64,000 nt of DNA, from contig CAKSTI010000006.1 in the NCBI GenBank assembly GCA_934500705.1, positions 75,037-139,036 on the forward strand, written 5' to 3'. The position numbers and the translations under genes are program-made. Below are positions 1 through 9,455 of this stretch, piece after piece; positions within the stretch are counted from its first letter, which is position 1; each line of letters starts with the position of its first letter. The notes beneath the pieces are model-generated. The model was not told the origin of the DNA and ran no database searches. It worked only from the letters and a program-made list of their open reading frames with translations. The stretch is from an uncultured Clostridia bacterium (GTDB lineage Bacteria; Bacillota; Clostridia; UMGS1810).

Positions 1-193
1 TGAGCTGATTTGCATAGCGGATACCGAGAACTTCCTGAACTCCGCCGCCGCCGTTTTCGCCTGTTGTAGGCTCGAAAACGCCGATTTTGATAACGTCGCC
101 GTTATCCGATGTCTTTGTGCCGTTTGTTCCGCACGCTGCAAGGCACGTAACAATGAGCATCAAAGCAACTGTCAATGATAGTATCTTTCTCAT
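1..193 (-). CDS. ABC transporter substrate-binding lipoprotein (5' end only)
   Basis: The first 64 codons of a minus-strand gene that runs off the left edge. The N-terminus is MRKILSLTVALMLIVTCLAAC: a basic start, a hydrophobic core and a lipobox ending LAAC, so a lipoprotein signal peptide. After a short Thr/Asn/Asp linker the mature part begins with IKIGVFEPTTGENGGGG, the opening strand and glycine loop typical of periplasmic binding proteins of the branched-chain amino acid (LivJ/LivK) type, which capture a ligand outside the membrane for an ABC importer. An AGGAGG ribosome site lies about 7 bases before the ATG at 193. Ligand cannot be told from this fragment; family call is moderately firm. 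Confidence 0.7.
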   Translation of the reverse strand, partial: MRKILSLTVALMLIVTCLAACGTNGTKTSDNGDVIKIGVFEPTTGENGGGGVQEVLGIRYANQL

Positions 194-297
194 ATTTATT
201 CCTCCTGTTTTTTTATATGGAAATATTTTATACCAATTTACGCATTTTTGCAAGAGTTTTTTGAAATATTGTGTATTTTTTGTTAATTTTTTTGTAT

Positions 298-1113
298 TTA
301 CACAACTTTTTCCCCGTCAAAGCGGAGCACGCCGAGCGCCGTGCCGAATTTTCCGCCGTTATTTATATAGGAAACAAAGGCTTTCTGCATTGACGTTTCC
401 GCCGGGAGTTTTGCGCTGTCGCCGTCGTATGCGCACCCGAAAATGCGCCAGGCGTCATTAAAGCCGTCGGTGTAATTCACCTTTAAAACCTCAAAGTCGT
501 CAACAAAGCGGTATATATTTGTGCCCTCGGCAAATGCAGTGCCCTTATACGGCGGAAACAGGAGGTACGAGCCGCAGTGCAGGGTGAGCACGTCGCCGTG
601 CTTTTTGCCGAAAAAGCCAAACGCCTTTTTATACGAGTCGATAACGCCGCCGTGGTCAAGCGGACCGCACGAGGGAATGTGAATATAAATATCCCCGCCC
701 TGCGGCTGAAATTGAAGTCTGCCGAGCTTAAAGAGCCTTGCGTTAAAGAGGTGCTCGTACCAGGCGAAAGGTTCGATGCCCCAAACGCCGTAAACCTTTT
801 TGCACTCTGCGATTTTATACAGAAAGTCCTCGGCGGTGTCCTTAAAAATCCGCATATCGGTGCCCGATTTTTTCCACCGCTCAACCGCTATATTTAGATT
901 TGCAAACAGCACGGTCATATTGAGCGCATATTTATCCGTGCCGAGTTTTTCGGCTGTATCGGCACAGTTTTTCGCAATCTCGCCGAACGGCACTCCGTCC
1001 GAAATCATCTTGCCCAAGTTTTTAAATTCGCTGTTCTCCCCCACTGCGTTTAAGGTGTCACGGTACACCTCGTACACCTCAGGACAGAGGTCTATGTAAT
1101 CTGTTATGTTCAT
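298..1113 (-). CDS. acyltransferase-domain protein (GNAT_N/GNAT_C-like)
   Basis: A 271-residue soluble protein with no signal peptide or membrane segment. The C-terminal half contains FKLGRLQFQPQ followed by YIHIPSCGPLDHGGVIDSYK, which resembles the C-terminal part of the two-domain GNAT-like acyltransferase family found in many Firmicutes (formerly DUF5596). Those proteins are predicted acyl transferases of unknown substrate. The N-terminal 100 residues are helical and Asp/Glu-rich, as in the NAT_N half. It has its own promoter (TTGACA-17-TATGAT) and a G-rich ribosome site before the ATG at 1113, so it is probably monocistronic. The family call comes from motif memory only; substrate is unknown. 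Confidence 0.6.
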   Translation of the reverse strand: MNITDYIDLCPEVYEVYRDTLNAVGENSEFKNLGKMISDGVPFGEIAKNCADTAEKLGTDKYALNMTVLFANLNIAVERWKKSGTDMRIFKDTAEDFLYKIAECKKVYGVWGIEPFAWYEHLFNARLFKLGRLQFQPQGGDIYIHIPSCGPLDHGGVIDSYKKAFGFFGKKHGDVLTLHCGSYLLFPPYKGTAFAEGTNIYRFVDDFEVLKVNYTDGFNDAWRIFGCAYDGDSAKLPAETSMQKAFVSYINNGGKFGTALGVLRFDGEKVV

Positions 1114-1136
1114 AAAAAATCCCCCTTGACAGAAAC

Positions 1137-1165
1137 ATCATAACATAGCCGTATGTGTTTGTCAA
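1137..1165 (-). promoter_or_regulatory. sigma-A promoter for the acyltransferase-like gene
   Basis: On the minus strand a TTGACA box (1160-1165) and TATGAT (1137-1142) are separated by 17 bases; the gene starts about 24 bases downstream. Confidence 0.7.
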
Positions 1166-1236
1166 CGGGGATTACAAATCAGTTATTCTTTGGATTATTA
1201 TATAACCGACAGAACTTAATATATTACAAAAAACAA

Positions 1237-1773
1237 CTATCTGCTTTCAATAATCTCCTTAATTTGTGCGAGGTTATCGGCAAAGAATATTCCCTCTTGG
1301 CGCTCTGCGGAGGAAAGACCCTTTTCCGTCATATGGTTCAAAAGCTCTTTAAGGCTGTTATAATATCCGTTTAAATTATAAAGAATACACGGCGCTTTTA
1401 TGTGTTTGAGCGACACCTTGGACATAACCTCCGCAATCTCCTCCAACGTTCCCGTTCCGCCCGGAAATGCGATGAAAGCCTCGCCGAGTTCAATCATTTT
1501 CGCCTTGCGCTCCGCCATATCCTTTGTTACTATAAGCTCGGTCAGACCGTTATGCTGATAATCCGCATCGACAAAAAACTGCGGTTCAACACCCGTTACC
1601 TCACCGCCGGCATCGAGCACGCTTTGCGCAAGTTCGCCCATAAGACCGGTTTTTGAGCCGCCGTACACCAGCGAATTTCCGCTTTTGCCAATCCACGTGC
1701 CAAGCTCCTTAACGGCGCTTAAAAATCCGGGGTCGTTTCCGAATAATGCGCCGAGGTATACTGTTATATTCAT
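1237..1773 (-). CDS. LOG family protein (TIGR00730, nucleoside 5'-monophosphate phosphoribohydrolase-like)
   Basis: A 178-residue Rossmann-fold protein of the LOG family, whose members cleave AMP or cytokinin-riboside monophosphates to base plus ribose 5-phosphate. The hallmark FPGGTGTLEEIAEV, with the GGxGTxxE catalytic motif, lies near residue 105, and the N-terminal nucleotide loop reads YGGSKTGLMGELA near residue 38. Length matches the family (about 180-190). The start is ATG at 1773; the neighbouring gene upstream stops at 1816, so it may be the last gene of a run with the 1816-2439 and VanZ genes. Older databases call these lysine decarboxylases, which is not supported. The family call is secure; physiological substrate in this organism is not known. 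Confidence 0.88.
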   Translation of the reverse strand: MNITVYLGALFGNDPGFLSAVKELGTWIGKSGNSLVYGGSKTGLMGELAQSVLDAGGEVTGVEPQFFVDADYQHNGLTELIVTKDMAERKAKMIELGEAFIAFPGGTGTLEEIAEVMSKVSLKHIKAPCILYNLNGYYNSLKELLNHMTEKGLSSAERQEGIFFADNLAQIKEIIESR

Positions 1774-1815
1774 TAAAATCAGTCCCCTTAATGTTTTAAA
1801 TTACGGCAAAGCCGT

Positions 1816-2439
1816 TTACTGCTCCTGCTCCAACACAAACTTTACAACCTTGTGCGCAAGCTCATACTCCTTGTCGAGTTTGCCCTTTTTAATATCCTTT
1901 TCGGTTCTGCGGTGGACAGTTATATAAAGATTTTCGGTATTTATGCCCAAACTTTCGAGATACTTACTGCCCTCAACGCTGACTGCCGTAACATACCCAT
2001 CTTTGCCGACAACGGTTTTTCTGTCACCGGCAAAACTGCTCATATCCTCAAATGCGCCGTCGTAATCCTCGACTACGTACTGATGCAGAAACATCACCGA
2101 CTGCGAGCCTGCAAACATATACACCTGCAACTTTTGAGCAAGGGTGTAGTCGGCGTTTTCGCTGTCCATACTCATAACCATAGGCTCAAACAGAAATCTC
2201 ACCTTGCCGTCGCCGTTTACATCGCTTACAAGTGACGCCGATTTGAGCGATTTTTCAAACTGCGCCGAAGTATCGGACGCCATCGGCTTGTCGGAAACAT
2301 AGACAATATTGAGGTCGGGTTCGTAGCTTGTCATTGACGAATGAACGGAAAATCCGACTATTGCTATGATGAACACAGCCGCAAGGGTGTGCCATTTGTA
2401 GTAGTAAAAAAAGTTTTCCAGTTTTTTGCGAAATGTCAT
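1816..2439 (-). CDS. hypothetical single-pass membrane protein
   Basis: A 207-residue protein I do not recognise. Residues 1-16 are basic and aromatic, followed by one hydrophobic segment (about residues 17-34, WHTLAAVFIIAIVGFSVH) that should anchor it in the membrane with the rest outside. The extracytoplasmic part has an early strand (LNIVYVSDKP) and is otherwise mixed alpha/beta with a Lys/Glu-rich C-terminus. The ATG overlaps the stop of the VanZ gene by four bases (ATGA), so the two are translationally coupled and probably work together at the envelope. No catalytic motif seen. Confidence 0.6.
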   Translation of the reverse strand: MTFRKKLENFFYYYKWHTLAAVFIIAIVGFSVHSSMTSYEPDLNIVYVSDKPMASDTSAQFEKSLKSASLVSDVNGDGKVRFLFEPMVMSMDSENADYTLAQKLQVYMFAGSQSVMFLHQYVVEDYDGAFEDMSSFAGDRKTVVGKDGYVTAVSVEGSKYLESLGINTENLYITVHRRTEKDIKKGKLDKEYELAHKVVKFVLEQEQ

Positions 2440-2912
2440 TTTACTTCACCTCTGCGTCTTTTGATTATCAAAAACAATGCAAACGCAAGCGCAATTCCGA
2501 GAGATGCACCCCCGCAGTCCTTTGCGAGGTCCTCATACTCAAAGGCACGCCCGTTTTCAAGAAGCTTTTGAAACGTTTCGTCAAACAGAGCATAGAGCGC
2601 ACACCAGGCAAAGGCGATGGGTATTGCCGCCTTTGCGTTAAAATCGCACAGGAGCGAGCAGCCCAGAAATCCGAGGAGCAAAAACAGTGAAAAATGTGCC
2701 ATACTGCGCACTTTGCCGTTGTTTGCGTCAACCTTTTCCTTCTTTTCCGCCTTTGGCAGAGTGCGGTACTCCTGCGTTGCGGAGAGAATTTTGTCGGTCA
2801 CGTTTTTACTGAGTTTATCCGATTTTTCCGCATTCTGGCTCGAAAGAAAAGCTATCGTGCCCATACACAGAATACAAAGTATAATCAGAATTGTCCTTTT
2901 CGTTGCAATCAC
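2436..2912 (-). CDS. VanZ family membrane protein
   Basis: A 158-residue polytopic protein. It has an N-terminal membrane segment (about residues 6-24), the conserved HFSLFLLLGFLGCSLL segment in the middle, then PIAFAWCALYALFDETFQ, matching the VanZ pattern of a membrane helix followed by a D-E-x-x-Q motif, and a last helix (GIALAFALFLII). VanZ-like proteins are membrane proteins linked to teicoplanin resistance in one operon but of unknown role elsewhere. It ends 4 bases inside the next gene and starts 5 bases after the acyl-CoA synthetase stop, so it is probably part of the same transcript. No glycopeptide resistance genes are nearby, so a resistance role is not implied. Confidence 0.82.
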   Translation of the reverse strand: MIATKRTILIILCILCMGTIAFLSSQNAEKSDKLSKNVTDKILSATQEYRTLPKAEKKEKVDANNGKVRSMAHFSLFLLLGFLGCSLLCDFNAKAAIPIAFAWCALYALFDETFQKLLENGRAFEYEDLAKDCGGASLGIALAFALFLIIKRRRGEVK

Positions 2913-2916
2913 CTGC

Positions 2917-4632
2917 CTATTCTACCAGATACCTCTTTATTTTTTGAGTTGTTGTCTTTTTAAAGTCCTCTTTGCGCAGTTTTACGTTCCTTATATATTT
3001 ATACAGCGGATTGCGCTTGTTTACGGCGTCAACCGCCGCCTGCATAAGCTCGGCAATGCGCTCGTCGCTTATGGAGTCGCCCATAACTGCGCTTATGCGC
3101 TCCATATCGGGCACGATGGCTGCCGAAATAATCGTTTCGCCGTCGCCCTGTGCTTTGCCGTAGACAACGCTCTCCTTGACGTACTCGTTCTGATTGATAA
3201 AGGCTTCCAGCTCCTCCGGGTAGATGTTCTTGCCGTTTTTGGTGACAATGACATTTTTCTTCCTGCCGGTGATATAGAGGTAGCCGTCTTTATCCATATA
3301 GCCGAGGTCGCCTGTCTTAAACCAGCCGTCCGTTATTGCCGCATTTGTTTCGTCGGGGTTTTCAAAGTAGCCGAGCATTACGTTGTCGCCCTTGCAGACA
3401 ATCTCGCCGACTCCCTCGTCGTTTGCGTCGTCAATTCTGATTTGCATACACGGCATTGCCTTGCCGACAGAAGTATAGCGCTGGCACGACTTTTGAGTGA
3501 GGGCAACTATGGGCGAACACTCCGTTATGCCGTAACCCTGCAAAAAGTCTATACCGAAGCCTATAAAGCCCTTTAAGACTTCAACGTCTATTGCCGCCGC
3601 TCCGCTTATGAACATTCTCACACTGCCGCCGAAGGCGTCTATTACATCTTTAAACATCTTGCGGCGCACATCGACGCCGGCTTTGAGCATTAATGCGCTT
3701 AACTTTTGCGCCTTTTGCATTTTGGAATAAATACCGCTCTTTTTGGCACGGGTGATGATGCGTGAATACATAGCCTCAAAGAGTGCGGGAACGCCGAGCA
3801 TAATTGTGGCGTGGCACTCGCAGAGGTTCTTTTGAATATACCTCAGTCCGTCGCAATAGGCAATGCTGCTGCCACGGTAGAGCGGCGCCATAAGTCCGCA
3901 GGTGCACTCATAGGTGTGATGAATGGGGAGCACCGAGAGGAACACGTCCTTGTCGTCAATATATATCATAGAGCACATTGCCATAAGGTTGGTGACAATG
4001 TTCTTGTGCGAGAGGAGAACTCCCTTGGACATTGCCGTGGTGCCGGAGGTAAAGAGCAGAATTTTAGCCTCGTCCGGGTCGATGTTCACGTCGGCAAAGC
4101 GTGTGTCGCCCTCTAAGATAAGAACCTCGCCGTGGCGCAGGAGAACGTCATAGCACAGAACGCTGTCCTCACTTGCCGGGGCGTCCATATTTACAATATA
4201 TTTAACAGTCGGCGCATTATTCAGAATACTTTCCGCTCCGCCGAGCTTTTCGAGCATTTTTTGCGAGCAGACAACAGCTTCCGCCGACGAAATGTTCAAG
4301 AGATTTAAAAGGTCGTCGTCCGCAAGTTCCTTATCCATAGGACACACAACGCCCTCACCGTTCAGAACGGCCATATAGGTAACCGCCCAGAGATAGCGGT
4401 TTTCGCTGATTATGGCAACCTTTTTGCCGTGCGTTATTCCGAGGGATATGAGTGCCGTGCCGAAGGCGTCGACATCGGCGCAGAACTTTTCGTACGTTAT
4501 GCCCTCGTACGCCGCATCATGGTGCGGCTTTACCATAAATGCCGTCTTTGTGCCGTAGAGTGCACGGCTCTGCGACAGCATATCCTTTACCGAGGTGATA
4601 TTTCTTACTTCAAACAATTTCTGTTTCTTCAT
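2917..4632 (-). CDS. AMP-dependent acyl-CoA synthetase/ligase (FadD-like), copy 1
   Basis: A 571-residue ANL-superfamily enzyme that should activate a carboxylic acid to an acyl-adenylate and then an acyl-CoA thioester. The P-loop-like LLFTSGTTAMSKGV lies near residue 200; GYGITECSP (adenine pocket) near 365; the hinge region has GWFKTGDLGYMDKDGYLYITGRKK near 445; the C-terminal domain has the catalytic lysine in TTTQKIKRYL. Full length for a long-chain acyl-CoA synthetase. GAGG sits just before the ATG. A paralogue is at 25248-26948. Acid specificity (fatty acid versus other) is not visible. Because it sits directly between VanZ and a polysaccharide deacetylase a membrane-lipid role is plausible. 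Confidence 0.88.
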   Translation of the reverse strand: MKKQKLFEVRNITSVKDMLSQSRALYGTKTAFMVKPHHDAAYEGITYEKFCADVDAFGTALISLGITHGKKVAIISENRYLWAVTYMAVLNGEGVVCPMDKELADDDLLNLLNISSAEAVVCSQKMLEKLGGAESILNNAPTVKYIVNMDAPASEDSVLCYDVLLRHGEVLILEGDTRFADVNIDPDEAKILLFTSGTTAMSKGVLLSHKNIVTNLMAMCSMIYIDDKDVFLSVLPIHHTYECTCGLMAPLYRGSSIAYCDGLRYIQKNLCECHATIMLGVPALFEAMYSRIITRAKKSGIYSKMQKAQKLSALMLKAGVDVRRKMFKDVIDAFGGSVRMFISGAAAIDVEVLKGFIGFGIDFLQGYGITECSPIVALTQKSCQRYTSVGKAMPCMQIRIDDANDEGVGEIVCKGDNVMLGYFENPDETNAAITDGWFKTGDLGYMDKDGYLYITGRKKNVIVTKNGKNIYPEELEAFINQNEYVKESVVYGKAQGDGETIISAAIVPDMERISAVMGDSISDERIAELMQAAVDAVNKRNPLYKYIRNVKLRKEDFKKTTTQKIKRYLVE

Positions 4633-4643
4633 ATTATTGCCTC

Positions 4644-5408
4644 TTATCTTGTAATGTTTTCACTGATGTATTCCATCAGATATTCACTTGTCATATAGGC
4701 GGAAACGTTAAGCCGCTTTATTGAATACAGATCCGCACCCTTGCCGTTGGCGCCGTCGTTGCCGACAAGGCAGGTGAGTTTGTAACCTGCTTTTTTGGCA
4801 ACGTCCGCCGAAAAGGCGTTTGTAAAGCCGTAGGGGTACGCCATATAGTCGCACGTTTTGCCCAGATTTTTTTCTATCAGATACTTGGAAAGGCGCATTT
4901 GGCGCACGGTTTCCGCATAGCCGATTGTGGAAAAGTCGGGGTGTGTGAGCGAGTGGCTCTCAATCTCGATAACTCCGCTGTCCTCCATCTCCTTTGCCTG
5001 CTGCCAGGTGAAGTGCGGATATTTTACCGTATGATCGCCGACTCTCTGCGCAATCACAAAAATGGTGGCTTTCATTCCGTTTTCCTTTAATATGGGGTAA
5101 GCGTTTGTGTAGTTGTTCTCATAGCCGTCGTCAAAGCAGATAACAAGCGGTTTTTCGGGCAATTCAAGCTCGCCCTCGGTAAACCTAACAAACTCGTCAA
5201 TGGTAATTGACGTATACCCTGCCGCTTTAAGCGCCGCCAAATGGTCGGCAAAGTTATCCTTGGTGATGTGCAATAGCTCGTCATCGCCGTCGGCGATAAA
5301 ATCCGCAACGCTGTGATAAAGCAGAAACGGCACCTTGACCTCCTGTGCCGATGCCGTTATGCCAAAAGCAAACACAGCGAAAATTACAAGAAAAAAAATT
5401 CGCTTCAT
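4644..5408 (-). CDS. secreted polysaccharide deacetylase (CE4/NodB domain)
   Basis: A 254-residue exported enzyme expected to remove N- or O-acetyl groups from a cell-wall or surface polysaccharide. Residues 1-21 are a signal peptide (MKRIFFLVIFAVFAFGITASA, cut after ASA or AQE). The CE4 motifs are intact: FDDGYENNYTNAYPIL (motif 1, catalytic Asp and metal-binding Asp), SHSLTHPDF (motif 2, two metal-binding His) and the downstream YMAYPYGF strand (motif 3). It starts 1 base after the leuS stop, so it is cotranscribed with leuS. Family members of this size act on peptidoglycan GlcNAc or on poly-N-acetylglucosamine; which applies here is not decided. Confidence 0.9.
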   Translation of the reverse strand: MKRIFFLVIFAVFAFGITASAQEVKVPFLLYHSVADFIADGDDELLHITKDNFADHLAALKAAGYTSITIDEFVRFTEGELELPEKPLVICFDDGYENNYTNAYPILKENGMKATIFVIAQRVGDHTVKYPHFTWQQAKEMEDSGVIEIESHSLTHPDFSTIGYAETVRQMRLSKYLIEKNLGKTCDYMAYPYGFTNAFSADVAKKAGYKLTCLVGNDGANGKGADLYSIKRLNVSAYMTSEYLMEYISENITR

Positions 5409-5409
5409 A

Positions 5410-7818
5410 TTATTTCACCACAATATTTACAAGTCTGCCTTTTACTACTATTACTTTTACTATGTTTTTGCCGTCGGTAAAGGGTTTTGCGTCCTCGCAG
5501 GCGAGCGCCTTTTCCTTCATCACGTCCTCCGATGAGTCAGCCGCAACGGTGACTTTGCCACGCACCTTGCCGTTTACCTGGACGACAATTTCAATCTCGT
5601 CGTCCACGGTTTTTGACTCGTCGTACTTTGGCCACGGAGCAAGGGACAAATAGCCTTTGCCGCCGAGCATTTCCCAGAGCTCCTCGGTCATATGCGGTGC
5701 AACGGGGTTTAATAGCGTTATGAGGGTGATGTACTCGCCCTTTGTAACGCTGCCTTTTTTATAAAAATCATTTACAAGGCTCATAAGGGTTGCTATGGCG
5801 GTGTTGAACTTCATTCTGTCGTAGTCATCGCCGACTTTCTTTATGGCACGGTGGATATTTTTCTCCAAGTCTGCCGAGTAGCCGTCGCCGTCTGTTAAGA
5901 ACTCCTGAATTTTCCACACTCTTTCTATAAACTTATAGCAGCCTTTGAGTCCTTTCTGTGACCACGGGGTGGTCTGGTCAAATGCGCCTATGAACATCTC
6001 GTATGTTCTGAAAGCGTCCGCTCCGAACTCGTTTACAACGTCATCGGGGTTTACCACGTTGCCACGGGATTTGGACATTTTTTGGTTGTCCTCACCCAAT
6101 ATCATTCCGTGGGACGTTCTGATTTTATACGGTTCCTTTGTGGGCACAACGCCGATGTCATAGAGGAATTTGTACCAGAAACGGGAGTAGAGCAAGTGCA
6201 GTGTGGTGTGCTCCATACCGCCGTTGTACCAGTCTACCGGCGCCCAGTATTTGAGAGCCTCGTCGGAGGCTAACGCCTTGTCGTTGTGGGGGTCCATATA
6301 GCGCAGGAAGTACCAGCTTGAACCTGCCCACTGGGGCATAGTGTCGGTTTCTCTCTGTGCCGTACCGCCGCAATGGGGGCAGGTGGTATTTATCCAGTCA
6401 AACGCCTTGGCAAGCGGCGACTCGCCGTTCTCGCCCGGCTCGAAAGTTTCTATCTCCGGCAGTTCCAGCGGAAGTTCGCTCTCGTCTATCGGAACCCAGC
6501 CGCATTTGTCGCAGTGCACGAGCGGAATAGGCTCGCCCCAGTAACGCTGACGGGAGAACACCCAGTCACGCAGTTTAAAGTTGACTTTTCTCTTGCCGAG
6601 GCCGTTTTTCTCCAACCAGTCAATCATCGTCGGGATTGCCTCTTTGACGGAAAGACCTGTCAAAAAGCCTGAATTTACCAAAGTTCCGCTCGAAACGTCG
6701 GTAAACGCCTCCTCCTGGACATTCTCACCGCCTGACACAACCTCGATTATGGGCAGATTAAACTTCTTTGCAAACTCCCAGTCACGTGTGTCGTGCGCAG
6801 GAACAGCCATAATAGCGCCCGTGCCGTAGGTGACCAGAACGTAGTCGGAAACCCAGACGGGGAGCTTTTCGCCGTTTGCGGGATTTACGGCATACACGCC
6901 CTCCAATGCAACGCCCGTCTTGTCTTTGGCAAGCTCGGTGCGCTCAAACTCGGACTTTTTGCTTGCCTGAACACGGTATGCGGCAACGTCGTCCCAGTTG
7001 GTGATTTGCTCCTTTAATTTATCAATAAGTTCGTGTTCGGGCGAGATTACAACGTACGTTGCGCCGAAAAGCGTATCGCAGCGTGTGGTGTAAACAACGA
7101 GGTCGTCGCCCGTGGAAAGGGTAAACTTAACCTCTGCGCCCTCGCTCCTGCCAATCCAGTTTTTCTGCTGAACCTTTACCTTTTCTATATAATCCACGTC
7201 GTCGAGGTCATCAATGAGCCTCTGTGCGTACTCGGTGATTTTGAGCATCCACTGGCTCTTTCTCCTCTGGACAACTTCGCTTCCGCAGCGTTCGCACACG
7301 CCGTTTACGACTTCCTCATTGGAAAGTCCGACTTTGCAGCCTGTACACCAGTTAATGGGCATCTCCTGCTTGTAGGCAAGGCCTTTTTTGAACATCTGCA
7401 AAAATATCCACTGCGTCCACTTGTAATACTTAGGGTCGGTGGTGTTAATCTCTCTTGACCAGTCAAAGGAAAAACCGAGCATTTTAAGCTGACGGGTAAA
7501 GTTTGCTATATTATTCTTAGTTACGATTTTGGGGTGGATTTTATTCTTAATCGCAAAGTTTTCCGTCGGCAGACCGAATGCGTCCCAGCCTATCGGATAG
7601 AGCACGTTATAGCCCTCCATACGGCGCTTGCGTGCTATGATGTCAAGTGCGGTGTAGCTCCTGGGGTGGCCTACGTGCAGACCCTGTCCGGACGGATAGG
7701 GAAACTCTATTAAGTTATAAAACTTAGGCTTGTCGCTGCCTGTTACGGCGTGAAAACAGCCGTCCTTCTCCCATTTTTCCTGCCACTTTTTTTCTATGTC
7801 CGAAAAATTGTACTTCAT
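5410..7818 (-). CDS. leuS: leucyl-tRNA synthetase
   Basis: An 802-residue class I aminoacyl-tRNA synthetase charging tRNA-Leu. The HIGH box appears as GLHVGH at residues 46-51 inside [15 protein letters not shown]; the CP1 editing domain contains the conserved [15 protein letters not shown]; the KMSKS loop reads [10 protein letters not shown]; two CxxC pairs (CTGC...CERC) form the zinc-knuckle region. The C-terminus has the [10 protein letters not shown] anticodon/arm domain. I place the start at 7818 rather than an in-frame codon at 7854 because GGAAG lies 10 bases upstream and the protein then begins [13 protein letters not shown] as in other LeuS. It follows rsfS with no spare bases (rsfS stop at 7820). 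Confidence 0.97.
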   Translation of the reverse strand: MKYNFSDIEKKWQEKWEKDGCFHAVTGSDKPKFYNLIEFPYPSGQGLHVGHPRSYTALDIIARKRRMEGYNVLYPIGWDAFGLPTENFAIKNKIHPKIVTKNNIANFTRQLKMLGFSFDWSREINTTDPKYYKWTQWIFLQMFKKGLAYKQEMPINWCTGCKVGLSNEEVVNGVCERCGSEVVQRRKSQWMLKITEYAQRLIDDLDDVDYIEKVKVQQKNWIGRSEGAEVKFTLSTGDDLVVYTTRCDTLFGATYVVISPEHELIDKLKEQITNWDDVAAYRVQASKKSEFERTELAKDKTGVALEGVYAVNPANGEKLPVWVSDYVLVTYGTGAIMAVPAHDTRDWEFAKKFNLPIIEVVSGGENVQEEAFTDVSSGTLVNSGFLTGLSVKEAIPTMIDWLEKNGLGKRKVNFKLRDWVFSRQRYWGEPIPLVHCDKCGWVPIDESELPLELPEIETFEPGENGESPLAKAFDWINTTCPHCGGTAQRETDTMPQWAGSSWYFLRYMDPHNDKALASDEALKYWAPVDWYNGGMEHTTLHLLYSRFWYKFLYDIGVVPTKEPYKIRTSHGMILGEDNQKMSKSRGNVVNPDDVVNEFGADAFRTYEMFIGAFDQTTPWSQKGLKGCYKFIERVWKIQEFLTDGDGYSADLEKNIHRAIKKVGDDYDRMKFNTAIATLMSLVNDFYKKGSVTKGEYITLITLLNPVAPHMTEELWEMLGGKGYLSLAPWPKYDESKTVDDEIEIVVQVNGKVRGKVTVAADSSEDVMKEKALACEDAKPFTDGKNIVKVIVVKGRLVNIVVK

Positions 7819-7819
7819 A

Positions 7820-8185
7820 TCAGTGACTTCCTTTCGTAAGTATCTTTTCCACATCTATGCTTTCGGCGTCTGCCCACAGGTTTTCGATGCCGTAAAACTC
7901 TCTTGACTCACGGCTGAAAACGTGAACTATAACATCTCCGTAGTCCATAAGTATCCAGAATGCGCTGTTAAAGCCTTCTTTTGACGAGGGGAGATAGCCG
8001 TCGTCTTTTAGCTTTTCCTCTATTTCATCGGCTATTGCCTTCATCTGCGTGCTTGAATTTCCGTGGCAGATTACAAAGTAGTCCGCCATAGTTGTAAGGC
8101 GGGAAATATCCAAAACCTTTATGTCCTCCGCCTTTTTATCGTCCGCAAGATTTACGATTTTTTCCATTAACTCTGATGAATTCAT
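7820..8185 (-). CDS. rsfS: ribosomal silencing factor RsfS
   Basis: A 121-residue member of the RsfS/Iojap family, which binds L14 of the 50S subunit and blocks subunit joining when nutrients are short. Conserved features are the central strand pattern [20 protein letters not shown] (residues 36-55) and [24 protein letters not shown] near residue 92. Length is typical. It sits between the LCP gene and leuS in the order yqeK-rsfS seen in many Firmicutes, here with an LCP gene inserted between. Only 4 bases separate it from the LCP stop, so it is in the same operon. Confidence 0.95.
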   Translation of the reverse strand: MNSSELMEKIVNLADDKKAEDIKVLDISRLTTMADYFVICHGNSSTQMKAIADEIEEKLKDDGYLPSSKEGFNSAFWILMDYGDVIVHVFSRESREFYGIENLWADAESIDVEKILTKGSH

Positions 8186-8189
8186 TCTA

Positions 8190-9455
8190 TCACTCCTTGT
8201 CGGGATTTCCCAAAATCACGGTTACGTCCGTGCCGTTGTTTTTGCTCTTGTTTACCAGGTACTCCGCTGCGCCGGCGGTGTTTGCCGCTGCCGCCGCTCT
8301 CGGATTTTTGGACTTGGAAACGACGGTCACGCCCTCAAACGAGGTTTTACCGTCAAGCTCATATATCTTTTTTACGTTAAAGCCTTGTTTTATGAGTGCC
8401 GACCTCACCTTTTCGGCGTCCGCCCTGCCGTCCGAGGCGTCGAGAATGTCAACGCTGGTAAAGCGGTTTATTGCCGACTTACCTTTCTTTGTACCGGCAA
8501 CGGGCACCTTTTCGCTCGATACGCCGATTATCGTCTGCTGAATTTCCAGCTCGTTCTGGCTGACCGTTTCCGTTGACGGGGTAAAGTATTCGTCTATGAG
8601 TTTTTCGTTTGCGTCATCGTCCGTAACAAAGTAGGAAACGCCGCCGACGTACTTGCCCTCGCCCTCCAACTGGTGAGTCATTATCTTATCTCTGTCGATT
8701 GCAAAGATGTAGGGTGCGTAGGTGAGCATTTCGTTCATCGAAAAGTTGGTCTTTACAAGTTTGGAAAAGTCCTTTACCAGGTCATTTAACTTAAACACGT
8801 TGACCAGGCTGAACACCTCGTCTATTGTAGCCTGAATAAACAGGCTCTGCGCCTTTACACGCTCCACATCGCCGAGGGCATAGCCCGAACCGTCGTTGTT
8901 TTTGCGGAAGCGCACAAACTGCTCCGCCTTGTTGCCGTTTAAGTGCTGCATACCTTTATTTAAGTGAATGTGCAAGTCCTGCACGGGGTCGTCGTAGTTC
9001 ATATTAATCGGAACGTCAAAGTCAACGCCGCCGATGGTGTCAATCAGACTTCTGAAACCCTTTGTATCTATGAGAATGTACTTGTCAACGTCAAGTCCCG
9101 TTACGGATTTAACCTCTTTGAAAACCTGCTTTTCCTTGTTATAGCCGTAAGCGGAGTTTATCTTGTGGTCTGACCTGCCGTTTTTAACGTAGGTATCTCT
9201 CGGAATTTGAAGCATATTAAGCTCGCCGTCGGCGAGGTTTAACTGTGCCAAAATCATAACGTCGGTGCGGTAGCCCTCTTTATCCACTCCGAGGAGCATT
9301 GCGTTGAGATACGCCTGTTCCGTCGCCGAGGAAAACTCATAACCCAAAAACGAACCGCCGCCGGAGCAAATCAGCACCGTAAACGTAGTCGTTGCCATAA
9401 GGGCAAATATCAGTATAAATGTAAACAACATCTTAAAAAAAGCTCTAATTCTCAT
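8190..9455 (-). CDS. LytR-CpsA-Psr (LCP) family cell-wall glycopolymer ligase
   Basis: A 421-residue membrane-anchored protein expected to transfer undecaprenyl-linked wall polymers to peptidoglycan on the outer face. It has one N-terminal membrane segment (FFKMLFTFILIFALMATTTF), then the LCP domain with MLLGVDKEGYRTDVMILAQL, the Arg-rich lipid-phosphate motif PRDTYVKNGRSDHKINSAYGY, and VRFRKNNDGSGYALGDVERV. A C-terminal LytR_C domain follows (FTSVDILDASDGRADAEKVR onward). The start is set at 9455, after AGGAGA; an upstream in-frame codon would lack a ribosome site. It overlaps the yqeK stop by 11 bases. Confidence 0.92.
   Translation of the reverse strand: MRIRAFFKMLFTFILIFALMATTTFTVLICSGGGSFLGYEFSSATEQAYLNAMLLGVDKEGYRTDVMILAQLNLADGELNMLQIPRDTYVKNGRSDHKINSAYGYNKEKQVFKEVKSVTGLDVDKYILIDTKGFRSLIDTIGGVDFDVPINMNYDDPVQDLHIHLNKGMQHLNGNKAEQFVRFRKNNDGSGYALGDVERVKAQSLFIQATIDEVFSLVNVFKLNDLVKDFSKLVKTNFSMNEMLTYAPYIFAIDRDKIMTHQLEGEGKYVGGVSYFVTDDDANEKLIDEYFTPSTETVSQNELEIQQTIIGVSSEKVPVAGTKKGKSAINRFTSVDILDASDGRADAEKVRSALIKQGFNVKKIYELDGKTSFEGVTVVSKSKNPRAAAAANTAGAAEYLVNKSKNNGTDVTVILGNPDKE

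Noticed and set aside
1237..1773. Lysine decarboxylase
   Set aside because: The PGGxGTxxE motif is that of LOG phosphoribohydrolases; the older name is a mis-annotation.
2436..2912. Glycopeptide resistance gene because of the VanZ family name
   Set aside because: No vanHAX-type genes adjoin; VanZ-like proteins are widespread and not evidence of resistance.
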